A stretch of DNA of 64,000 nucleotides from Hymenoscyphus infarciens (taxonomy: Eukaryota; Ascomycota; Leotiomycetes; Helotiales; Helotiaceae). The stretch covers positions 16,885-80,884 of the forward strand of contig LLCB01000263.1 of NCBI GenBank assembly GCA_001414345.1, written 5' to 3'. The notes beneath the pieces are model-generated. The model did not search any database. It saw nothing but the letters and a program-made list of their open reading frames with translations, and was not told the origin of the DNA. Both the position numbers and the translations under genes were made by a program. How positions within the stretch are numbered: position 1 is the stretch's first letter; each line of letters begins with the position of its first letter. Positions 1 to 12,240 of the stretch are shown piece after piece.

Positions 1-59
1 AATTGCACTTCTCTGACTGCATATTTCTCTGCACATCTGAAGCTACTTACATTCAATTC

Positions 60-180
60 CACACTTTCTTTTTGATCCAAAAACCCCACTGCAAAATTGC
101 GGGCCACAATTATTTTCACGGCGATCCTCGCGCCCTTGGCGGCTCTCGCTGCTCCAAGTTAGTATGATAATAAAGCTAGC
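60..180 (+). pseudogene. Relic of a signal-peptide exon
   Basis: A short open stretch reads as a hydrophobic, alanine/leucine-rich segment resembling a fungal signal peptide (core ILAPLAALAAP, about 119-168). It is followed directly by a possible intron donor (GTTAGT). No ATG lies in frame before it and I find no convincing following exon before the AT-rich element at 435, so I read it as a decayed or truncated small secreted-protein gene. An open frame on the opposite strand over the same bases shows no recognisable features. The identification is weak. Confidence 0.22.
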
Positions 181-434
181 ATTGGTGCAAGACAAAGTGC
201 CAAGTGTACCAAGCTCGTTCCTTGTGTAGTGATTGTTCCGGAACCGAGCGAGGCAGGAACCGAAGCTCGATTTGATAAATTTGCTAATGCTTTTATCGTG
301 ACGAAGATTATCACTGAGGCTTTTGAGTATATCACCGTGTGTTACATAGTATGTCGTCTCTCCTTCCCTCATTGCAAACTTCTTGAGTTTTGAGGGATAT
401 AATAAAAATGCTAACTAAAAATGAAATAGAAGCA

Positions 435-614
435 TGTTATGGGGTGCACACGTGACCTGGCGGACCTGTATATATATTCATAGCTCCTGCCAGTCTTTAC
501 TCTTTAGTAGACGTTTTATATACTATATAATTAATTATATTAAATCTACCTTTCTTTTAAGCCTCGACTAGAGTAAGACAACAAAACTACATTTAATACA
601 ACTATTCTATAATA
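435..614. repeat. 5' LTR of the TRIM-like element
   Basis: This 180-bp repeat aligns without gaps by eye to 4902-5081. Differences are mainly transitions (C/T and G/A), consistent with RIP. The TSD AAGCA precedes it. Confidence 0.8.
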
Positions 615-779
615 TAGTAGTAATACTATAATTCGATTCTAGACAAGCCTCTATCGAACGAACTCTTACACTTCTATATATACTCTATCGCTTCTATATC
701 TATCTCTCGCCTCTACCGTAATCTCACACTCGTATACTTAAATCGAATACTAGCTCTTACTAGTACGACTCTATATAGG

Positions 780-3700
780 TAGGTCTATACAACGAATTAA
801 TAAATAAAATATTAATTATTTATTATAAATATTAAATAGATAGATAGTATTCAAGCGATTATTTAAGTGATAAGAGCTTAAATAAATATATTACAAATAG
901 TTTCTATTTATTAGGCTTAATATCTACACTCTAGGTCTTAGTATAGAGGGTTTATATAAGTTGAAATTTACTCCCTTTTTATATATATATATAAATATAA
1001 TAATACTCTTAATTTACTTACTTTTTAATTATTACTAATAGATTACTATCGCCTCTACTTAAATCTCTAAGGATATCTATTTATCTCTTATTATTATTAT
1101 TTTATTTATCTTTTCCTAAAAGTCAGATTTCTAGTCCTACGTAACCTTTAAACTAGTTTCTAAACTAGTTTAGAACTGTTAAGATATAATAACACTAACA
1201 TCTTAATTTAAGCTCTATTCGAAGGAGCCTCTACTACTAGCTATCTACTACTTAAGCATCTCCTAAGAGTAATTAATTATATCTTAATTACGCTACTATT
1301 AAACGAATCGATCTTATTATCTAAAACTACTAACTAGGAGATGTCCTCTATATACTATCTTAACTTCGATATATCTAGTCCTAGGCCTCCTTTAAAGACA
1401 ATACTACTATAGTATAAGCTCTTTAAGCCTCTCTAAACGCCTCTTCTCTAGCCTCTCCTTCTCTTATAGTATTACTAGAGACCTAAGATAAGGACCCTAA
1501 ATCGCCCTCTTAAGATAGAGCACGTAAACGTTCTAAATATACTATTTCTACTACTATTACTCTCTACTAAGCTCTCTAATAAAAGCCTATACGCTCTTAT
1601 AATAAGATAACTTTTATATGTAAATACTTTAATATTATATACTTAGATAGCTCTTAGGAAAAGTATACTAAAAAAGGTAAGAAAACACTACTTTTTAATC
1701 ACTAATAAATATATAAGTTTTATCTCTAGAACTCCCTCGATTCCTACTACTATAGTAATACCTCTAATATCGTCGATTACCTATTTAAAAAGCATAAGTT
1801 TATAAAGGATATATATTATAAGGGAGAGCTAGTACTAGAGACGCCTACTATAATAAATATTACGCCCTTTATTTAAGCACTCTTACTAAGAATTAATACT
1901 ATAGATACTTATCTACGTTTTATTATATAGATAAACTAAGCTTTCGCTCTCGTCGATTATATAGCCTTTAAATAGTTATATCGTTCTAATACTTAACTTC
2001 TACTCTTTAAAAGCTATATAACTCTCTAATAGTTTACTAAGTAAAAGTTTAATAAGATAAGATAGGAATAAGCGCTTTTACTTATAGAAATATACATATC
2101 TATCTCTATTACCTTTAATAGATAGTTATCTAAAAACTATAAGCATATTATAGGAGGAATTAAGTATTAGATTAGCTCTAACTAGTAACGATATTATATA
2201 AATGTTAAGTACGTTAAAGTAGTTTATAATAAGTCTAGAGAGGGAATAGTAGATGTTTTATTCGCCTCTTTTTCTAATAATATTAATATAACATAATTTA
2301 ACAAGATAGATAATAAGACGCTTTTAGAGTAACGAAGTTAAAGTTTTAGCCTTAGGATTATATATAAAGTACTTACGATTTATAAGGATAATACTACTAA
2401 TAATAACACCTTTTATAACTACTTTCTCTAAAAGCTTAGGTTCTACTATAATAATAATCCTATACTCGATCTTAATATACTATAGTATCTCTTTTAAGGT
2501 TATAACTCTTAGATTAGGTGTTTAGTATATTATTTAACACTTATTACTACTATAGTATTTAACTTCTTAAAAAGTAGGAATATAGAAGAGGCTTTAAGAG
2601 TTATAAACTTAGTATAAAATTTACCTAGAAATAGAGAGTTTCTTATATACTATGCCTCTCTCTTAATTTATATAAAAATACGTTATCTTATACTCTAGAT
2701 TATAAGAAGTAATAAACGTTAAGATACTTAGTATTAAATCGCTTAAATAAGGATAATTCCTATTAATATCGATACTTAGTAGAATTCCCTCTATTTAATA
2801 ATATTTAAGGCTTAAAAATAAAAGAGTATAATCGCTTAATTTAAGAGAGACTTTAGTATATATCGGTTCCTTATTCCTACCTAGGATAAGTAGGATCTTT
2901 ATAAGTAGATAGAGCTTTATATAGAGCCTTTTTATAATCATATACTTTTAGTTTTATACTAGATACTATCTCTCTCTAAATACGTTAGTATTATATAAGG
3001 ATTAGCTAACCTTATTTATAATATTATAATAGAAGAGGCTTCTTATACTCTTATATCCTAGGACCTTAAAGATACTTTTAATTATACTAAAATTTCACTT
3101 AAAAAGTAGACTTTTAAGATAGAGTAGTTACTAATTTACTTTATCGCCTATATTCTTAATCTATATATTAAGTATATACTAATTTAATAATAATATAACC
3201 TCTCTTAAGCTCTCTAAATTATTAATTAGATTAAACTTTATATAAAGCACTAATACTCTTAAGATAGTCTAATCGCTTAAATAGAGCCTATTATAGAGTA
3301 CCTACTAAGATACTCTATCTACTAGTAGAATCTCCTTTTAAGAGCTTATACTTTAAATACTACTAGCCCCGACGAGTTATATACCGACTTTAATTAGTAT
3401 CTTAATAACCCTTATATTATAACTTTCGATACTAATAAGGAGTAGCTTCTAGAATAGTAGAAGTTAAATACCTTTTAATACCTAAATACTATACTTTATA
3501 TATACGATTTATTAGCTATTCTAAGTACTAAAGTCGACGTTAAAAAGCTCTTTTTAGAGGGTTAAGATATAATTAGGGTATAATATATAGTAATAGATAG
3601 TTCTACTATATGTATTATAAGACTTTTAAAGAGTTACTACGATTAAGAGGATAAAAAGAGTAAGGAAAAAGAGAGTAATTAGAGAGCGATTTTATAAGCT

Positions 3701-4022
3701 AAGCTCGGCGTAAGTAACACTTTGAGAATAGCCTTATTTAATAACTAATTTATCTACTTTTTTAGTCTAGAAACGCCCTAGCGTAGCTTAATTAAGACAA
3801 CGAAAGCGACTAAAGTAGATAATTTCAAGGGATTTTCATATATGTTTAGATAAGTGAGAAACTATACTAAAAGGGTGGAGAATATAGAATATTCTTAAAT
3901 AAACAACTACTATTTATACCTTAAACTCTCCTTATTCTTAAATAATTTAAAGGGTAATTTATCCGTGGAAAATCGTGAATATTCTGAATATATTCGTAGC
4001 TTTTATTCGTTGTACAGACCTA
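780..4022 (+). mobile_element. hAT-family DNA transposon, RIP-inactivated, nested in the LTR element
   Basis: Terminal inverted repeats are TAGGTCTATACAACGAAT at 780-797 and its near-perfect complement at 4005-4022. A perfect 8-bp target duplication TATATAGG flanks them (772-779 and 4023-4030), which is diagnostic of hAT integration. The plus strand encodes a ruined transposase. Its C-terminal hAT dimerisation domain can be read at about 3504-3642 as the pattern DLLAI..STKVDV..LF..G.DII followed by LLKSYYD, with internal stops. CA/TG depletion and stops throughout show RIP. The element has inserted into the interior of the short LTR element, so it is the younger of the two. A second, deleted copy begins at 63550. 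Confidence 0.85.
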
Positions 4023-4109
4023 TATATAGGGCGTATAACTATCTCCTAGGAAGCTCGATTAGTAGTAAGCACGACGTAAGGTACTACTCTTCTATACTTC
4101 AATTCACTC

Positions 4110-4405
4110 CGCTCCGTAACCTATATCTACAAACTTCTCTTTAAGTCCCGAGTCTTCGATCTTCTCTTCTATACCCACACCGCTTTAAAACCTATATCTA
4201 CAAACTCCTCAAGTCTCGAGTCTTCGATCTACCCTGCCTTGCCGAGCCTTCGATCTACTCTGCCTCTTCGATCTACCCTGCTTCGCCGAGTCTTCTTCTA
4301 TACCCACTCTGCTTCGAAACCCACATCTGCGAACGTCTCTTTGAGTCCCGAGTCTTCGATCTGCCCTGCCTCTTCGATCTACCTGCCTCTTCGATCTGCC
4401 TACCT
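4110..4405. repeat. Minisatellite-like interior of the LTR element
   Basis: The motif TCTTCGATCTACCCTGCC, or close variants, recurs many times. A longer unit containing 'acctatatctacaaac ... gtcccgagtcttcgatct' occurs about three times (near 4120, 4185 and 4315). The stretch is pyrimidine-rich and less RIP-mutated than the hAT beside it. Confidence 0.6.
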
Positions 4406-4901
4406 CGGCACACCTACAGCCTCGCTTTCGTCCTCCTTAAGTAGCTATAGCAACCTCTAAGCCTAAGCTCTCCTCTCCTCTCCTCTTCTCTTCAACAAGT
4501 CAATAACTCGGACATTGCTATAGTAACCGCCTAACATATATACTTAATAGCTTCGACTTTATATTTCATTGAATTCTTACTCTCCCGCTTCTTACATCGA
4601 TATACATCTCTAAGACGTAGTATAGGCTAGTAGAATACGTTCACAAAGCACGGTTTAAAGCGCTCTTAAGCAACTCGAAAAGACTAGTTATATATATACT
4701 AGCTAGGGTATAGATTCCTCAAAGCCTATCTCTAATTAGTAAACTAGTATAGAAGAATAGATAGCTTAAAAGCCCTAGGTTATTTATACCTATACTAAGG
4801 TACTATGCTTAGAGAGGAACCTTACTTAAGGACTAGAAGACAGATTATACCCTTATTATTTCTTTTTAGTCCTCGAAGCTAACCTTTCTTTTAGAGAGGC
4901 A

Positions 4902-5081
4902 TGTTATAGAGTGCACACGTAACCTGGCGGACCTATATATATATTCATAGCTCCTGCTAGCCTTTACTCTTTAGCAGACGTTTTATATACTATATAATTG
5001 ATTATATTGAATCTACCTTTCTTTTAAGCCTTAACTAGGGCAAGACAACGAAACTACGTTCGATACAACTATCCTATGATA
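4902..5081. repeat. 3' LTR of the TRIM-like element
   Basis: Direct copy of 435-614, preceded by a purine tract and followed by the target duplication AAGCA at 5082-5086. Confidence 0.8.
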
Positions 5082-5086
5082 AAGCA

Positions 5087-5594
5087 CAACCCTTTAGTTC
5101 AAAGGGGCTCCGACTTAGCCTGGAATCTCCTCAGTCCAAACTAGGCAAGTTAAAATAGCAGGTTCTTAGGCACGAAGTTTAATATGACGCAGGGTGGTTG
5201 AACTATGAAAGTGGGTTTGGTGTGATTGTTGAGCGGTTTAGATGGGAGGCTGGTTGTATTGCTGAACTGGTAAGCATTCCTTTGACGTTTGGAAATAGGT
5301 TAGCTAATTGTTTCAATAGTGGGATCCGGGAGAGGTATTCCCGGAGACTTGAGACAGTATATCTTGCTTGGTGTTTGCATAGCATGCGGTCCCTTTGTGC
5401 TTCGAAGTTTATCCATAGTTCTCAACCAATGAATTCCTGACTCGAAATGCAGCATTAATAGGCACAAATTCAACTAAAACACGGCCCAGAATTGAGAAAA
5501 CACTGTTTGTATTTCATTCCTCTCAATCTCCTCCCACCCCCCACCCCCCTCCCCCAAATCTCCCCGATGGCAACAGCCCGGACTCTAAAAACGC
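5087..5594. other. Intergenic, no gene seen
   Basis: Composition returns to normal immediately after the LTR element. Open frames on both strands at about 5200-5440 overlap each other and show no family features. A C-rich run (about 5525-5555) lies just downstream of the gene ending at 5595. Confidence 0.5.
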
Positions 5595-6023
5595 TCAAAG
5601 AGCACGACTAATCTCCTCCTTCTTGACGACACCAGCCTCCACAGTAATCTCCTTCTTGGGCTCAGTGACCGACAAAGCATCTAGAGGGTTTGGTTGGCGA
5701 GACCAAACCAGAGCGGCGCCGAGACCCAAAAATGGTTGCGGAGGGGTGGGCTCCTTGATTCCTCCCAACGTCTCCTTCACCTCCTCGACCTCGGTGGTGA
5801 CCTTGGCCTTGTACTGCTCGACGGAGTTCTTGTCACCAACTTGGTTGGCATTGCCGGCAGATTGACGAGCGATCTCTGCGGTGAGGAGGGCGATGGATGC
5901 GCGGACCTCGGTGGGAGGGGGGATCTATGTTGAATAAGTATGTGCGAAAACCCAAATTGTTCGAACGGGGTGATATACTGCTTTAGTGCGACGCTTCATG
6001 CAGGACTTGAAGATGCAAGGCAT
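5595..6023 (-). CDS. Small hypothetical protein, two exons (124 aa)
   Basis: The model joins exon 1 (6023-5979) and exon 2 (5924-5595) across a 54-nt GT-AG intron (5925-5978). It starts at an ATG in the context ACCATGCC. The protein begins MPCIFKSCMKRRTKA, with a basic, cysteine-containing start. It continues with a proline-rich turn, a helical acidic/lysine middle (about 16-65), a proline/glycine-rich segment around PPQPFLGLGAALVWSRQ, and a charged tail KKEEISRAL. There is no signal peptide or membrane span. I do not recognise the family. The clean splice and biased composition argue that it is real. The hydrophobic-proline patch before a lysine-rich end could suit a small mitochondrial or complex-associated subunit, but that is a guess. 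Confidence 0.6.
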
Positions 6024-7385
6024 GGTTGGTGCTATTGTCTGCTAGTTTTGCGATTAATTTGATTATTCTGAATGATTGGAATGATTGAATAGTTTGAAAG
6101 AACTTACTGGAATGGACGGTTTTGAGGGCTTTCGTTCGAAAAATTGGTGGATTTGGTGCGTATGGTAGTATGTGACGAACGTGTTGTTTACTTTCGACAC
6201 CAGCTTTTCTCGCGACGGTAGCAACACTGGAGCTAATTTTACCCCGGCAACCACATAGGCTAGCTTAACTTACGAAACATATCGGGTTTAAACTTACTTT
6301 ATCAGAGTGGAATATCCTAAATTTTAGAAGTAATTGAAATACACGAAGCTATTTACGACGATGCGCCTACCAATGACTTCTCACTGTCGCGTGGAAAACT
6401 GCTCTTCTTGCCCTAGATTTGCAGCCTGCCACAGGTACGATTACATGATTTTCTAAATCTTCCTAAACGCTCTTATTGACTTTCATGTCGTGCTGTTTTG
6501 TAGTTTTTATTTTGAGAGGGCAAGATGTCCCCCCTTAATTAGCCGAATTCTTCAGCCCCATTTCCAACCCAGCCTTTGTTTACTTGTCATTTTCTGAACA
6601 ATGAAAGACACCCTCTCACAAGAATGAAAGGGCCCCGACTAACTCCACTCCTATTCCACCGCTGCATCAACACCATGTGCTGGGGCCTACCTACATTGCA
6701 TGAGTGACGCGTGACTTGAGCTCTCCTGAAAAAAAATACAAGCTGTGATTCTGAACTGGCGGCGCTCTCAGCAGGTTATTTGATCGTGTATAGCTAAGGA
6801 CCATCGCATGCATAATGACTGTCAATGCGAAATTTGCTTCCAGCGCTCAGCTCACCTAACACCTCACTTTTCCATTCAAGGTTCGCTTGAATTTTCTAGC
6901 CCCACAGGGCACCATCTTTCCTTTTTTCTTCTATATTTCTCTGACTCGCAGGTTGACAATCTAAATGTATTAGCCTGTAAATATTCCTGGTTGCTCACTT
7001 TAAAGAAAGAAAAGAAGAGAGATGCATGCAAGTTTGGAATATACACTACTGTCGTCACATCCAATGTGTGATGGGGAAAAAACAGGGCATTCATCTGAAA
7101 CAGAGAGTCCTGCAAGTAAGTTAGTCATGCTTGTTACCTGTAATATTCTTATACTAGATGCCTAAGGTAGCTAGGAAAAAGATGAGATGAGCATTTATGT
7201 TTTCAACAATTTTTGGCATAATCAACCCGTTGGACGAGTGTGTTGAGCGATGATGAAGACACCCAAGTACCACCTCAAGGTCACCTGCAATGACTTGAAG
7301 CGAAGAGGAGGGCTCTTGGCCGTTCCTTCCCAAGTCAACTCAAGTCACTCTTCTCGCAGGAGCGACTCGACCCCGGCCATAGGGT
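6024..7385. other. Intergenic, no gene seen
   Basis: This is non-RIP sequence with moderate AT content. Short open frames on both strands (for example about 6808-7115) overlap as mirror images and have no recognisable motifs. I see no RNA gene or repeat here. Confidence 0.5.
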
Positions 7386-7395
7386 CACACGGCTC

Positions 7396-7402
7396 TATAT
7401 AA
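7396..7402 (+). promoter_or_regulatory. TATA box of a now-dead gene
   Basis: TATATAA is followed by a CT-rich tract and an AC/CAA-rich leader (about 7430-7465), the usual look of an ascomycete core promoter and 5' UTR. It points into the decayed coding block that follows. Confidence 0.4.
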
Positions 7403-7439
7403 CCGAGGCTTCACCCTCTCAACCTCCAACAACAGTTCA

Positions 7440-10400
7440 GCAACAATACAATATCCAAACATCAGCTTCAGAGGGTGGGCACTCTCCAACATTCACTTGC
7501 CAACCAACTCAAGGGAGTTATATCCTACGACAGTCACAGATACCCCTACAACAACGCCAATCCGCTTGTCCATAGGCAAGCCCAAAATCGTCCCCTTCTT
7601 CTCATCAGCCTCCGAGAAGAAGAACAAGGGAGACTGGGCAGACGAGCTGGTTGGCATCCCAAGAAACGACCATCGCCATGGCCAAAACTCTGACCAGCAA
7701 CAACAACCTCTTCTTGGAGGTGGCGGGAGTGTCACTGCTGATGACACTCTCGTCGAATCTTGTCGACTCGAAATCACCTCCAAATTTCGCCATTTCTTAA
7801 TTTCGCCTTCTTGACGTTTAGTGTCGGTGGTATCTCAGCTTTCGGCCTACCTCGTGAGTATTTGATCAATTCAATTGCTCGGAGCCTTTCATAATAATAT
7901 TATTTGATTTATGGCAGTCAAGGGAGAATTGGTTGACTGTAGGACCGGCATTTCTTGGTCCAATCCTGGAGTATGTTCGCGGAATAATAGCGAGCAAGGA
8001 TATCCTCTCCAACGTCCCCATCATACACTCTGTCATATTGGGATTCCTAGTGGTCATCACACGCTGAGCTCCCGAGAGCCCCTTTCACTTGAGCCTGTGC
8101 TGACAACATCACCATAGCTCACTTGAACCATGCCTGGCGGCGCTGATCAACGTCGGCTTAAAGACCTTGACGATCATCCAAGTAACGGCGGATATCCCCA
8201 AGAATATTCTCAAGGCCCTCCTTAAGGATATTCTCAACAACACCATCAGCATGTCGAGCAGGACAAAGACTGATGGTCCTGGTCCCGAATTGCTACACTA
8301 ACAACCTCCTCGTGGAGGTCCAACAGGTCGATTGCCAGCTTCTTTAGGATACGTCCCGCGCCGCATTACCTCTGCCCCTGTTAGAGAGTCTCGAATCACA
8401 AACAGACGTCTTGACTTCCTGCTTTCAAAATCAAGACCGAAGTTGGAGACCTAGACAGAAAACTTGGAGTGAACCCTCCAATCAGCGAAACTATGACAGC
8501 TTCTTCCGAATCATATCCAAAACTGCATAAATTTCGTTCTAGGCTCTTCCAACTACACTAGAGCTGCGAACAAAGTTGATTTTTCGACCTCTAGACGCCT
8601 CTCCGGCGTTGTCTTCTTGACAATTTGTTGTCCTGACGCTACCCTGGCATCTCGTTCTCTTCCTGATGAGTGTAAGTCTATCTCTTGAAGTCTTCTTTTG
8701 ACCTCTTTGCTAACTTCAAAGGTCTCAGCCTGCCGAGTCTGTATACACCAACAACCCTTTCTTTGTGCCTGGAGGTAGAAGAGTTTTGAGCATTGTGGCA
8801 ATGTTGACATTATCCTCAACATACACCAAAGACTGAAGCTAAGTTCGCTGACAAAAGGAACGGCTTCTAAATACTAGGTGGTCACAGGTTATGAATGTCA
8901 GTGATTATCAACCTCTGCCTTATTAAAAAAGTGCCACCAAATCTCAGTAAAGCAAGAGTGTCCAAGCGGCAGGATATTTCATAAAAGAAGGTCGGAGAAG
9001 ATATCGCAAAGGACTCTGGCGACTGGAAAGGTCTCCGTGTCATGGTAAAGGTCACCATTCAGAATCATCAAGCAGCTGTTTCTGTGGTTCTTCCGCCTCA
9101 TAGCTCAGGAGAAATCCACTCCTTGGGACGAGATGATCGAGATTGCCCCAACAATGGGATTCAACAACGCTCGCAAAGAATGGTTTCAAGGCGAAAGATG
9201 TTTACTACTTTGAAACGAGCTCAGCCATCACCCAGGAGGGGCTGTGGGTGGGCTGTCATCAAAGTTCACTTTCGGAAGGCATCTTCTTTCTCAAGTTCTC
9301 AGATAAACCTGGTTCATACCAAAACTGAGCCTGAAGCACAAAGGAGACCAAGATGTCACATTCAAGGCAAAGTAGTGAATGAAACTGGAGAAATTGCTAC
9401 ACGCCTTTGAAGGAAAGGTTCCAGGTACCTATCGCTTCTTGTTTGAAGGACAACGAATCTAGAAGACCGACACTCTAGAAACGATGGGAATGGAGGACTA
9501 AAAAGACCAAATGGACGTTTGAGTTGCTTGCGAACGAGGATCGTTCGGCCAAGTATCCTTCGTACATTGCGCTGCTAAAGTAGCAGGATACATTAAACCA
9601 AAACTCAGGCCAAAATATGCGTTTTTTCTCTCTTGATTGCACTTCAAGCTCTTTCTGTGCGAATCAGATTGCAAAGTCCCCGGGTTGACCAGGTGGCCAT
9701 CCAACTATACTCGCTCGTTTACTGGGGCTGCGGGTTATTCTCTCAGTGGTATTCATGATCTAGCAGCTTAATGGGTGGCTTTGCAGATGGGCGCCTTCTA
9801 CCCTCACCCGCAGCCAGAAAAAAAGCACCTCTCCCTCAGTTAGAAGACCATTCATTCCGGAAAGGACATCAAATCCGTCCATGACGACTTGTTGAGCATG
9901 ACGCAACTTGATGTTGAGTCCGTCGAAATTAAAGCGCCCCACACAACACCAAATTCAACAAGGTCCGCGTTGTCAGGACCGCAGGAGGCGATCTCAGATA
10001 TCTTCACATTGAACTTGCCAACCCTCCCGATCAGAGAAGGTCGTGCAGCGAGCATGTGGTGGATTTTCAGCCTCATCTCCGAGCTCAAGGGCGGAGGCCG
10101 AAAACTTTTAATACGAGTACATCTGTTCTTTGTCTCCTATTAGGCGAGGGCTCCTAGGGGACGGAGAGCATCATGGTGCTCCTTGGAGGAAAAGCAATTA
10201 TTGGAACACAAAACCCTTAGATGGAGGAGGAGGTGGGGCTACATAACCCGTCAATCTTCATATCAATTCAACCGTCCACTATAGAGGCCCGTTGGAAGAA
10301 TATCAAGACAGCTGGTAGCGACCTACACCAACCGCAATACCAAGCACCGTTTCTTCTAACTTGTCCTCCATCCCATCAAGCGCGATGTGAACCCCATTGT

Positions 10401-12240
10401 CGACCCCTCACCTACTCTTAGCTTGAACAGGAAGTTAAAAATTGGCAAGTTCTAGGCTAAACAGCACCGAAACTTCGACAATCACAATCGTGCGTACGTA
10501 TGGCTCGGCGCACCCAGATCTCCTGAATTCAAGCTGACAATTGTTTTAAAGCACCAAAGATAGACCCCACTGAGCTCAAGGTGACCCACTTTCCGATCCT
10601 TGAACATCAATGTCTATCTCATCGCCACTGAGAAGGAGTTGACCACGAACTACACCAACATGGGGTTTTAAAGAAGTACTCAGTTACCTCGCGCCTTTCT
10701 GGCAAGCGAATGCGTCCTTTTGATAAGGGATCTTGGCTAAGCAGGCCTGAAGAAAACTTGGAACGACTTGCTGGTTCCAGCACTCCTTGCCTAGTGTAGC
10801 AATTGAGAAGGAGCAAATCTTCTGGGGATTATGGAGAATAAGTACTCTATAACCTGGCACCTCTCTAATAAGCTAATGTGTCCTCGCGAGAAAACCAAAA
10901 AAACAAACTCGTTCCTCAACTAGTAGACGCCAGATCAACAGAGATTGAGAAAATCTCAAAAACAAGGGGTTGACCAGCCATACCCCTCGTCTCCTTTATC
11001 CCATCACCGTATCACTACAGTATAGGATTTGGACGGGTAGTTCGTACGGTGGGAAACAAGTCGACAGCACAACCACAGCATCAACCGGCTTGTGCATGCT
11101 ATAGAGTCGCGCGTGTCTACCACTTCACTGCTTGAGCCAGGGTAAGCAGCATCTCTGCCTATTGATGCAGATTTTGACGTTTGAGAGTAAGTTCCTGGTT
11201 GAAATGCAAGTGTCAGCGTTGGAATTCATAAACCCGAGTCTCCTACACAACTTACCAACACAAATCTCTACGTACGATCTTCTTGTCTTGAATTGCGCAC
11301 ATCTAAGAGATTGAAGGGATCGCGCTAGTAGGACTCTCCTTTCGAATGGCTCCCGCTTCAGCTCCGGGAGGAGTCGATTGATGGAGGCAACCAAGGGATG
11401 GATGATACACGAGGCGAGGGAGAGGAAGTCGATACGCTAGATGAGAACTACGACTCGGATGAGTCGGATGAGAGCGACACGATAGTTTACCCGGTGGTAC
11501 GAAAGGACATGAACACTTTTCAAGACACATTTACGGGTATTAAAGAACGCTTTCGGCTCACCAATCGCATTTGGGGGGGGGGGGGGGTGCTGAATCAATT
11601 GAATCAGCAAAGTAAAAAATAATTTCGGCTTTAATATGTTCGTCCCTTCCCTAGGATACCATAGAAGATGCTTCGGTCGTGGCTCCGGTCTAGTTGACTC
11701 TTTGCGATTTGCGATTTAGTCGTTTTTGGAGTTTAGTGTATTCAGGATACTCTAATTCGGGACGCCGTAGGTATCGATGAAGAACCCGGCGGAATGCGAT
11801 CAGTGAAGTGAATTGCAGAAGTCTGAGTGGGAATCCAGTATGTGAAGTTCTTTCGATGGTGCGAGAAGACCAAGGCAAAGAGTACCACTTCTCCGAAGTG
11901 AGTCTTCTCCTCTAGTCTGTCATGAGGAAATAAGGCTGACGTTTTTGAGTTTGAAGGTCGATGCCCGAGGCCGAAACCGACGCCAGGAATGCTTTGATCG
12001 AGGAACTGAAGAAGCAGGGTAACTACGAGAGCGCAATGTAGGACGAAGAGATGATTGAGGCTTTTCTCGAAGGTGAGGAAGAAAGTACTTTGATAGAGGA
12101 GGTGGGGCCGGTAGGCCAAATCCCAATCTGCTGAATGGGGAGGCGATGGCGAGGAGGCTATGAATGTTTTATCCTATGAAGATGTATCATCCCAGGTCAC
12201 AGGAGCAGTTTCAGACGACGGCATAAAACCTATACTCTTT
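7440..12240 (+). pseudogene. Block of decayed coding DNA of unknown origin
   Basis: The plus strand has protein-like stretches in shifting frames, broken by stops and frameshifts. Composition is normal rather than AT-rich, so this is slow decay and not RIP. Readable pieces include MAKTLTSNNNLFLEV (about 7678), a helical segment near 8190-8290, a stretch with SLNRKLKIGKF and NINVYLIATEKEL (about 10410-10660), an acidic aspartate/serine/glutamate tract at 11398-11520, and an acidic helical piece DEEMIEAFLEGEEEST (about 12040-12090). A 14-base G run lies at about 11573-11586. One segment (9310-9540) is a dead SUMO gene, described separately. I cannot say whether this is one large dead gene, several, or a decayed mobile element. 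Confidence 0.45.
9310..9540 (+). pseudogene. SUMO/ubiquitin-like protein, dead copy
   Basis: Reading through stops, the plus strand gives LSLKHKGDQDVTFK (about 9331), LEKLLHAFEGKVPGTYRFLF (about 9393-9452), then EGQRI, TDTLETMGMED and DQMDV. This is the order of a SUMO (Smt3) beta-grasp fold: beta1-beta2, the helix, the RFLFDG strand, then the conserved T..TL..M.MED.D.I.V segment. At least three in-frame stops and a shift near 9375 break it. The C-terminal di-glycine is not preserved (a single glycine follows). Similarity to SUMO is convincing over about 60 residues. Whether the copy arose by duplication of the cellular gene or belonged to a larger fused protein is unknown. Confidence 0.6.

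Larger units (their letters stand above)
435..5081. mobile_element. Short LTR retroelement (TRIM-like) interrupted by a hAT transposon
   Basis: Two direct repeats of exactly 180 bp (435-614 and 4902-5081) bound the element. Both begin TGTTAT, and the whole is flanked by a perfect 5-bp direct repeat AAGCA (430-434 and 5082-5086), as expected of LTR integration. A purine-rich tract (agagaggc, about 4893-4900) sits just before the 3' LTR, as a polypurine tract should. Once the nested hAT (780-4022) is removed, only about 1 kb of interior remains (615-779 and 4031-4901). I see no gag or pol in it, so this fits a terminal-repeat retrotransposon in miniature. Much of the interior is C-to-T mutated, but the first ~45 bp of each LTR keep CA and TG dinucleotides. 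The ends no longer show a clean terminal CA, perhaps because of RIP. Confidence 0.8.

Noticed and set aside
43..372. 109-residue minus-strand open frame
   Set aside because: No recognisable motifs. The opposite strand carries a better signal-peptide-like relic, so this is probably a chance frame.
11570..11590. 14-base G run as a functional site
   Set aside because: It lies in decayed DNA with no flanking structure. It could equally be a sequencing or assembly problem.
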